Source: Bradyrhizobium jicamae (lineage in GTDB: Bacteria > Pseudomonadota > Alphaproteobacteria > Rhizobiales > Xanthobacteraceae). From it: a stretch of DNA of 64,000 nucleotides. Numbering within the stretch: position 1 is the stretch's first letter; every line of letters begins with the position of its first letter. Below, in pieces: positions 58,836 to 64,000 of the stretch. Under the pieces are notes generated by a model. It saw only the letters and a list, made by a program, of their open reading frames with translations, was not told the DNA's origin and searched no databases. A program made the position numbers and the translations under genes. The stretch lies in contig NZ_JAFCJX010000024.1 of the NCBI RefSeq assembly GCF_018130695.1, positions 62,001 through 126,000 of the forward strand, written 5' to 3'.

Positions 58836-60063
58836 ATTTCGTCAAATACCGCAACGCGCCCTTCCCTGCGGCAACACCCGTCGCAAACGACGCCTGCAAC
58901 AGATAGCCGCCGGTTGGCGCTTCCCAATCGAGCATCTCGCCGCAGGCAAACGCGCCCGGCAACTTCCGCAGCATGTAATTCTCGTCAAGCTCGTCGAATG
59001 CAATCCCGCCCGCGGTCGAGATCGCGCGATCGATCGGCGCCACGCCGATGAGTTGAACCGGGATCGCGTTGATGAGCTGCGCAAGCTCAGCCGGCGAAAA
59101 CGACGCCAGCGGCTTGCCTGACGCGATCGCCGCCTCCTGCATCAAGCCGATCCCGACCGGCGCCAGCTGCGCGGCCTTGCGCAAGAAGTTCGCCAGCGAT
59201 TGCTTGCCGCGCGTGCCTGACAGCCGCGTGGTCAGCGCTGTAGCATCGAGGTCCGGCCGCAGCGCGATCATCAATGTCGCCCGCCCGATGCCCAGCACCG
59301 CCTCGCGCAGCTCCGCCGACAACGCGTAGATCGCGCCGCCCTCGATGCCGGTGCGGGTGATCATCGCTTCGCCGAGCACGGTGTGCGCACCGATCCTCAA
59401 GCCGACGCCCTTGAGCGGCTGGCCCTCGAAGCGGTCCCGGAACACGTCGGACCATGCGATTGTGAAACCGGAATTCGCGGGACGCAGCTTTGAGATCGCA
59501 ACGCCCTTGGGAGCGAGGATATCGGTCCACGCGCCATCCGAGCCAAGGCGCGGCCAACTTGCGCCGCCGAGTGCGAGCACCGTTGCGTCGGCTGCAACGG
59601 ATTGCTGACCGTCTGTCGTCCGGAACAGCAGGCGACCGCCCTCGTCCCAACCGAGCCAGCGATTGCGGAAGGCGAAGCGCACACCGGCCGCGTCGAGCCG
59701 GCGCAGCCAGGCGCGCAGCAACGGCGAGGCCTTGAAGGTCTTTGGAAACACTCGCCCGCTGCTGCCCACGAAAGTCGGCTGCCCCAACTCCTCGCTCCAG
59801 TCACGCAGCGCCTGCGGCGGAAACGCTTCGACGGAAGCGCGCAAATGCTGCGTCGCCTCCCGATAGCGCGCGAGGAAATCGGCGAGCGGTTCGCTATGCG
59901 TGAGATTGAGGCCGCCGCGGCCGGCCATCAGGAATTTTCGGCCAGCCGACGGCATCGCGTCGTAGACGGTGACATCAGCACCGCCATGCACGAGCACCTC
60001 CGCCGCCATCAGCCCGGCAGGTCCGGCGCCGATGACGGCGACGTTTTTGATGCTTGGTGACAT
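58831..60063 (-). CDS. TIGR03862/HI0933-like FAD flavoprotein
   Basis: The 410-residue product has an N-terminal FAD-binding Rossmann loop (NVAVIGAGPAGLMAAEVLVHGGADVTVYD), AGRKFLMAGRGGLNLTHSEP, which is diagnostic of the HI0933-like group, VLALGGASWPRLGSDGAW, and the C-terminal GGIAFDELDENYMLRKLPGAFACGEMLDWEAPTGGYLLQASFATG. The ATG at 60063 starts directly at the flavin loop. The family reduces unknown substrates. Stop codon lies in a palindromic repeat, and a second copy of that repeat lies upstream of the start. Confidence 0.88.
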   Translation of the reverse strand: MSPSIKNVAVIGAGPAGLMAAEVLVHGGADVTVYDAMPSAGRKFLMAGRGGLNLTHSEPLADFLARYREATQHLRASVEAFPPQALRDWSEELGQPTFVGSSGRVFPKTFKASPLLRAWLRRLDAAGVRFAFRNRWLGWDEGGRLLFRTTDGQQSVAADATVLALGGASWPRLGSDGAWTDILAPKGVAISKLRPANSGFTIAWSDVFRDRFEGQPLKGVGLRIGAHTVLGEAMITRTGIEGGAIYALSAELREAVLGIGRATLMIALRPDLDATALTTRLSGTRGKQSLANFLRKAAQLAPVGIGLMQEAAIASGKPLASFSPAELAQLINAIPVQLIGVAPIDRAISTAGGIAFDELDENYMLRKLPGAFACGEMLDWEAPTGGYLLQASFATGVAAGKGALRYLTKS

Positions 60064-60083
60064 GGCGTGAGTGTAGGGCAGTG

Positions 60084-60172
60084 CGTAGGGTGGGCAAAGC
60101 GAAGCGTGCCCACCTTCACGAGCACGCCGTAGATGGTGGGCACGGCGCAAGCGCGCCTTTGCCCACCCTACG
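60084..60172. repeat. Palindromic repeat, CGTAGGGTGGGCAAAG type
   Basis: This has the same design as 58747-58835 in the inverse order of inner arms. The flavoprotein gene is thus flanked by two copies. It abuts the stop of the downstream SDR gene. Confidence 0.8.
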
Positions 60173-60175
60173 GAC

Positions 60176-61093
60176 TCAGAGTTTTACGCCCGCGCGCGCG
60201 GCGGCTTGGGCTACGTATTTCTGCGTCTGCTCGAACGCGCCCTGCAGCGCCTTTGCGGTCGACATGTCGCCGATTTCGGCAAAGTGTGCCGCGATCGCGT
60301 CCGGCGTCCAGTCGGACTGCGGCAGGTTCACGCCTTCGGTCTCCAGCACCTTGATGACCGCGAACGAGCCGGCGCCGGCGCCCATGATGGTGCGGGTCGG
60401 CGCGTCCTCCGAGAGCAGGAACTCGACCGCCGGCGTGATCGCCTCGGGGCGCATCAGCTGCAGCGCCTGTGGCGGCAACAGCTCTTCGGTCATGCGGGTC
60501 GCGGCCGTCGGCGACACCGTGTTGACCTTGATGTTGTTCTTGCGGCCTTCTTCCGCGAGCACGTTCATCAGGCCGACCATGCCGGCTTTCGCGGCGCCGT
60601 AGTTGGCCTGGCCGAAATTGCCGAACAGGCCCGATGACGACGTCGTCAGCACGATGCGGCCGTAATTGCGCTCGCGCATGCCGGCCCACACCGCCTTGCA
60701 GCAGTAGAAGGTGCCGGTGAGATGCACGTCGAGCACCTTGGCCCAGTCGGCGACTTCCATCTTCGCGAACGACTTGTCGCGGAGGATGCCGGCATTGGCG
60801 CACAAGAGATCGACGCTGCCCCATTCCTTGGTGGCGCGCTCGACCATCGCGGTGACCTGCTCGAAATTGGAGACGTCGGCACCATCGGCCATCGCGGTGC
60901 CGCCGGCCTTCTTGATCTCCTCGACCACGGTCTCGGCCGGCGACAGCGAGCCGCCGGTGCCGTCGCGCGCGCCGCCGAAATCGTTGACCACGACCTTGGC
61001 GCCGCGGCTGGCCAGCCCCAGCGCATGCGCCCGCCCCAGACCATTGCCCGCGCCGGTGACGATAGCGACGCGTCCGTCAAACCTGATTGCCAT
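60176..61093 (-). CDS. SDR-family 3-hydroxyacyl-CoA dehydrogenase-like protein
   Basis: The 305-residue product is a classical SDR of the type found as the dehydrogenase part of peroxisomal multifunctional enzyme 2: VAIVTGAGNGLGRAHALGLASRGAKVVVNDFGGARDGTGGS, then LLCANAGILRDKSFAKM, ..SSSGLFGNFGQANYGAAKAGMVGLMNVLAEEGRKNNIKVNTVSP with the Y-x-x-x-K site, and a C-terminal extension. It likely oxidises (R)-3-hydroxyacyl-CoA. Together with the neighbouring MaoC hydratase, acyl-CoA ligase and 3-hydroxyisobutyrate dehydrogenase genes, it suggests a beta-oxidation-like module. Confidence 0.92.
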   Translation of the reverse strand: MAIRFDGRVAIVTGAGNGLGRAHALGLASRGAKVVVNDFGGARDGTGGSLSPAETVVEEIKKAGGTAMADGADVSNFEQVTAMVERATKEWGSVDLLCANAGILRDKSFAKMEVADWAKVLDVHLTGTFYCCKAVWAGMRERNYGRIVLTTSSSGLFGNFGQANYGAAKAGMVGLMNVLAEEGRKNNIKVNTVSPTAATRMTEELLPPQALQLMRPEAITPAVEFLLSEDAPTRTIMGAGAGSFAVIKVLETEGVNLPQSDWTPDAIAAHFAEIGDMSTAKALQGAFEQTQKYVAQAAARAGVKL

Positions 61094-61118
61094 GCCTAGA
61101 CTTCCTGTTTTTTTCTTC

Positions 61119-61253
61119 CCTTCTCCCCTTGTGGGAGAAGGTGGCGCGAAGCGCCGGATGAGGGGTATCTCTCCACAGACGCGCTCGCGGAGAGATACCC
61201 CTCACCCGGCTTCGCGTTCCGCGAAGCCACCCTCTCCCACAGGGGGAGAGGGT
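61119..61253. repeat. Palindromic repeat, CCTTCTCCCCTTGTGGGAGAAGG type
   Basis: The element contains a hairpin at its left end (CTTCTCCC/GGGAGAAG), a long central inverted pair (GAGGGGTATCTCTCC with GGAGAGATACCCCTC) and a right hairpin (CCCTCTCCC/GGGAGAGGG). It is related to the repeat at 53509. It separates the SDR gene from the MaoC gene. Confidence 0.8.
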
Positions 61254-61329
61254 GCAGCGAGCGCGTGGTCGGCACGCTTTTGAGCAGCGATGGATCGTCG
61301 GGTCAAGCCCAGGCCATTCGGCCAAAACC

Positions 61330-61809
61330 CTAGTTGAAATAAATCAACCCGAGCCAATCCGCGACCAGCGCCGGCTTGTCCTCGCCCTCGATCTCGACGG
61401 TCACGTTCGTCCGCGACAGCAATTCCTTCGGCTTGCGCAGCGTCGCCTCGGCCAGCACGAAGCGGCCACGGACGCGTTTTCCGGAGCGGACCGGCGAGAG
61501 GAAGCGCAGCTTGTCGAAACCGTAATTGACGCCCATCGCGGTGCCCTCGACGACCGGCATCACCTCGTAGGACATGATCGACATCAGCGACATCGTCAGG
61601 AAGCCGTGCGCGATCGTGGTGCCGAACGCAGTCTCCCTGGCGGCGCGCTCCGGATCGACATGGATGAACTGGTGATCCTCGATCACGTCGGCATAGGTAT
61701 CGATGCGGGGCTGATCGAGCAGATGCCAGGAGGACACGCCGATCTCCTTGCCGACCATGCCCTGATACGTCGCAAGCGACACCGGCGGATTCTTCCAGAC
61801 TTCGTTCAT
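61330..61809 (-). CDS. MaoC-family (R)-enoyl-CoA hydratase
   Basis: The 159-residue product is a single hotdog hydratase: DTYADVIEDHQFIHVDPERAARETAFGTTIAHGFLTMSLMSIM carries the catalytic D-x-x-x-x-H (Asp and His of D-H-Q-F-I-H-V-D) and the A-H-G-F-L loop. It hydrates trans-2-enoyl-CoA to (R)-3-hydroxyacyl-CoA, the substrate type of the SDR encoded 236 bp downstream. Its start is 2 bp after the stop of the acyl-CoA ligase gene, indicating one operon. Confidence 0.93.
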   Translation of the reverse strand: MNEVWKNPPVSLATYQGMVGKEIGVSSWHLLDQPRIDTYADVIEDHQFIHVDPERAARETAFGTTIAHGFLTMSLMSIMSYEVMPVVEGTAMGVNYGFDKLRFLSPVRSGKRVRGRFVLAEATLRKPKELLSRTNVTVEIEGEDKPALVADWLGLIYFN

Positions 61810-61811
61810 TT

Positions 61812-63548
61812 CTATTGGCTCTCCGATCCGGCCGCCCGGACCTTCTGCAGCTCCGGGAATTCTTCCTCGCGGAACTCGTTTCCGCGCAACGCATCCGAGC
61901 GATTATCGTCATGCTCGAGCCGGCGCAACTGCACGCGGCGGATTTTTCCCGAGATCGTCTTCGGCAGCTCGGTGACCAGCTCGATCTTCCGGATCCGCTT
62001 GAATGGCGCAAGGCGCGTGTGCAGATGCTTGAAGATCGACAGCGCCGTCTCCGGCGTGCGCTCGACGCCTGAGACCAGCAGCACATAGGCCTTCGGGATC
62101 GCGAGCCTGATGGGATCGGGGCTCGGCACCACCGCGGCCTCGGCGACGGCGTCGTGCTCGAGCAGTACGCTCTCCAGCTCGAACGGCGAGATGCGGTAGT
62201 CGGAGGATTTGAAGACGTCGTCGGTGCGGCCGACAAAGGTGAGATAGCCCTCGTCGTCGGTGAACACGACATCGCCGCTGCGATAGATCTCGCCATCGGC
62301 GCCGCCGAGCCTGCCGTCGTCGCCCTGATAGCCCTGCATCAGGCCGGCGGGCCTGGCAGCGCCGAGCAGCAGCGTCACCTCGCCTTCCCCGGCCGCGTTG
62401 CCGTCATTGTCGGTGACCTGGACGCGATAACCCGGCAGCGGCCGACCCATCGAACCGACCTTGACCTTCTGCCCCGGCGAGTTGCCGGCAAGCGCCGTCG
62501 TCTCGGTCTGGCCGTAACCGTCGCGGATGGTCAGACCCCAGGCGGCTTTCACCTGATCGATCACCTCGGGATTGAGCGGCTCGCCGGCGCCGCAGACTTC
62601 GCGCAGGCTCACCTTGAAGCTCGCGAGCTCCTCCTGAATGAACAGACGCCACACCGTCGGCGGCGCGCACAGCGTGGTGACGCCGCAGCGGCCGATCGTC
62701 GCCAAAAGTCCTTTCGCCTCGAAGCGCGGCTGGTTGACGATGAAGATCGTGGCTCCCGCATTCCACGGCGCGAAGAAGCAGCTCCAGGCATGCTTGGCCC
62801 AGCCGGGCGAGGAGATGTTGAGATGGATGTCGCCGGGCTGCAAGCCGATCCAGTACATGGTCGAGAGATGGCCGACCGGATAGCTGCGCTGGCTGTGCCG
62901 CACCAGCTTTGGCTTTGCCGTGGTGCCCGAGGTGAAATAGAGCAACATCGGATCGTCGGCGTTGGTCACGCCGTCCGGTGTGAATGTCTCGCTCGCCTTG
63001 GCCGCATCCTCGAACGGCAGCCAGCCGTCATGGGCCTGCGTCGCGCCGACCACGATGCGCACGAGCTTGTCGCCGCCGAGGTTCGCGAACTTCGCAACCT
63101 GGTCTTGCGTCGCGACCACCGCCCTCGCCTTGCCGCGGTCGAGCCGGTCTTTCAGTTCGTCCGGGGTCAGCAGCGTGGTCGCGGGGATCACGACGACGCC
63201 GAGCTTCATCGCCGCCAGCATGGTCTCCCACAGCGGCACGACATTGCCGAGCAGCAACAGCAGGTGATCGCCGCGCTTCAGCCCCTGCCCGCGCAGGAAA
63301 TTGGCCACCTGGTTGGAGCGGCGCGACAGCGCGGCAAAGGAGAGCTTTGTCTCCTTGTTGCTGCCGGCATCGACGATCCATAGCGCCGGCCGCTCGCGGC
63401 TCTCGGGGCTGTGCGCCAACTCCGCATCGAACCAGTCCAACGCCCAGTTGAACGGCACTGGATCCGGCCAGCGAAAACCCTTCACCGCCGCATCGTAGTC
63501 CGTGCGGTGCTCGAGCAGAAAGGCGCGTGCGTCCTGAAAGGTGGTCAT
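61812..63548 (-). CDS. Acyl-CoA synthetase (AMP-forming)
   Basis: The 578-residue product is an ANL-family acyl-CoA ligase: the P-loop LLYFTSGTTAKPKLV, LNISSPGWAKHAWSCFFAPWNAGATIF, GYGQTETTALAGN, YRSGDVVFTDDEGYLTFVGRTDDVFKSSDYRISPFELE and LPKTISGKIRRVQLR with the C-terminal catalytic Lys. The style is that of medium-chain or branched acyl-CoA synthetases. It is upstream of the MaoC gene with a 2-bp gap. In context it activates an acid, possibly branched or medium-chain, for the hydratase and dehydrogenase. Confidence 0.94.
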   Translation of the reverse strand: MTTFQDARAFLLEHRTDYDAAVKGFRWPDPVPFNWALDWFDAELAHSPESRERPALWIVDAGSNKETKLSFAALSRRSNQVANFLRGQGLKRGDHLLLLLGNVVPLWETMLAAMKLGVVVIPATTLLTPDELKDRLDRGKARAVVATQDQVAKFANLGGDKLVRIVVGATQAHDGWLPFEDAAKASETFTPDGVTNADDPMLLYFTSGTTAKPKLVRHSQRSYPVGHLSTMYWIGLQPGDIHLNISSPGWAKHAWSCFFAPWNAGATIFIVNQPRFEAKGLLATIGRCGVTTLCAPPTVWRLFIQEELASFKVSLREVCGAGEPLNPEVIDQVKAAWGLTIRDGYGQTETTALAGNSPGQKVKVGSMGRPLPGYRVQVTDNDGNAAGEGEVTLLLGAARPAGLMQGYQGDDGRLGGADGEIYRSGDVVFTDDEGYLTFVGRTDDVFKSSDYRISPFELESVLLEHDAVAEAAVVPSPDPIRLAIPKAYVLLVSGVERTPETALSIFKHLHTRLAPFKRIRKIELVTELPKTISGKIRRVQLRRLEHDDNRSDALRGNEFREEEFPELQKVRAAGSESQ

Positions 63549-63576
63549 GTTTCCGGCCCGTCGAAGTTGTCTTCAA

Positions 63577-63664
63577 CGTAGCCCGGATGGAGCGAAGCGC
63601 AATCCGGGGCCTTGTGCCCACGGATAAACCGTCCCGGATTTCGCTTCGCTCCATCCGGGCTACG
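63577..63664. repeat. Palindromic repeat, CGTAGCCCGGATGGAGCGAAGCG type
   Basis: CGTAGCCCGGATGGAGCGAA at the left is matched by the exact inverse TTCGCTCCATCCGGGCTACG at the right, an arm of 20 bp, with AATCCGGGG/CCCGGATT inside. It lies between the 3-hydroxyisobutyrate dehydrogenase and acyl-CoA ligase genes. Confidence 0.8.
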
Positions 63665-63672
63665 AAGCCTCG

Positions 63673-64000
63673 CTATTTCCCAGCGAGGCTGCGAACGTGC
63701 TGGATAATTCCGGAAAAGTCGACCCCGCCGTGACCGGCGGCGTCGAAGGCCTGATAGATCTCCTGCGCATGCTTGCCGAGCGGCGTCGCCGCCCCCGCGG
63801 CCTTGGCTGCGTCCTGCGCCAGGGTCAGGTCCTTCACCATCAGATTCGAGGCGAAACCGGGTTTGTAGCCATTATTCGCCGGCGAAGTCGGCACCGGGCC
63901 TGGAACCGGGCAATAGGTCGTCAGCGACCAGCATTGGCCGGACGAGGTCGAGGCGACGTCGAACAGCGCCTGGTGCGACAGGCCGAGCTTTTCGGCGAGC
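63673..64000 (-). CDS. 3-hydroxyisobutyrate dehydrogenase, C-terminal part (N-terminus outside window)
   Basis: The visible 108 residues read LAEKLGLSHQALFDVASTSSGQCWSL, then NNGYKPGFASNLMVKDLTLAQDAAKAAGAATPLG and a terminal helix. This is the all-helical C-terminal domain of beta-hydroxyacid dehydrogenases, with the catalytic Lys region G-F-x-x-x-L-M-x-K-D-L intact. The enzyme oxidises 3-hydroxyisobutyrate in valine breakdown. The start is beyond the right edge. It precedes the acyl-CoA ligase, hydratase and SDR genes on the same strand, separated from the ligase gene by a palindromic repeat. Confidence 0.9.
   Translation of the reverse strand, partial: LAEKLGLSHQALFDVASTSSGQCWSLTTYCPVPGPVPTSPANNGYKPGFASNLMVKDLTLAQDAAKAAGAATPLGKHAQEIYQAFDAAGHGGVDFSGIIQHVRSLAGK

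Noticed and set aside
58747..60172. CRISPR-like spacing of the CGTAGGGTGGGCAAAG repeats
   Set aside because: The copies are palindromic, far apart and separated by a gene, with no regular spacers.

Overview
The window reads as chromosomal DNA of a GC-rich alphaproteobacterium, most likely Bradyrhizobium or a close relative. The inference rests on strong third-position GC, the guaB ... rsmB ... guaA neighbourhood, many short interspersed palindromic repeats (for example the CGTAGGGTGGGCAAAG and GAGCATGATCCGGAAAAG types), and the high density of ABC transporter, acyl-CoA and short-chain dehydrogenase genes. I see no rRNA, tRNA, CRISPR array, transposase or integrase.

Layout. 1-6.2 kb: partial GNAT acetyltransferase, DUF899 protein with a small membrane protein, HTH regulator, beta-propeller protein, MarR-GNAT fusion with a palindromic operator touching its start codon, exported alpha/beta hydrolase, and a peptide-deformylase-like protein that lacks two metal ligands. 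6.3-15.4 kb: AraC regulator divergent from a type-B carboxylesterase, then an ECF sigma factor with two SDR genes divergent from an exported set (esterase, dienelactone-hydrolase-like protein, CMD protein, cupin). 15.5-18.8 kb: a decayed second copy of the deformylase-like gene, a ParB-like/DGQHR gene broken by an amber codon, a Phd/VapC-type toxin-antitoxin pair and an HNH endonuclease, all lying next to the 3' end of guaA, a known integration hotspot.

18.9-36.9 kb: core genes guaA, rsmB and guaB surround a cupin, an EEP nuclease, a MAPEG protein, a metallophosphoesterase and a seven-gene cluster. That cluster holds a PLP deaminase/aldolase, a four-component polar amino-acid ABC transporter, RidA and an aspartoacylase-type deacylase, followed by a LacI regulator. 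A perfect 20-bp palindrome of LacI type lies in front of it. The set looks like a self-contained uptake and breakdown system for an acylated or hydroxylated (D-)amino acid.

37-48.9 kb: MFS exporter, DUF1963 protein, an orphan ABC-type binding protein coupled to a sensory class III cyclase, then a 4.3-kb module bounded by two 172-bp direct repeats. The module carries a giant TPR-glycosyltransferase and a truncated Hint-domain protein. A small Cys-rich protein and a Crp/Fnr regulator with a His-rich tail follow.

49-64 kb: rlmE and ppx/gppA, an orphan CoxL-like molybdenum hydroxylase subunit, a DsbA-fold isomerase with a hotdog-fold protein, YaiI, an Uup-type ABC-F ATPase, a DSD1/D-threonine aldolase-like enzyme with a mosaic patch, a flavoprotein, and an acyl-CoA module (SDR, MaoC hydratase, acyl-CoA ligase, 3-hydroxyisobutyrate dehydrogenase fragment). 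All assignments come from reading the sequence and remembered family motifs; no database search was possible.
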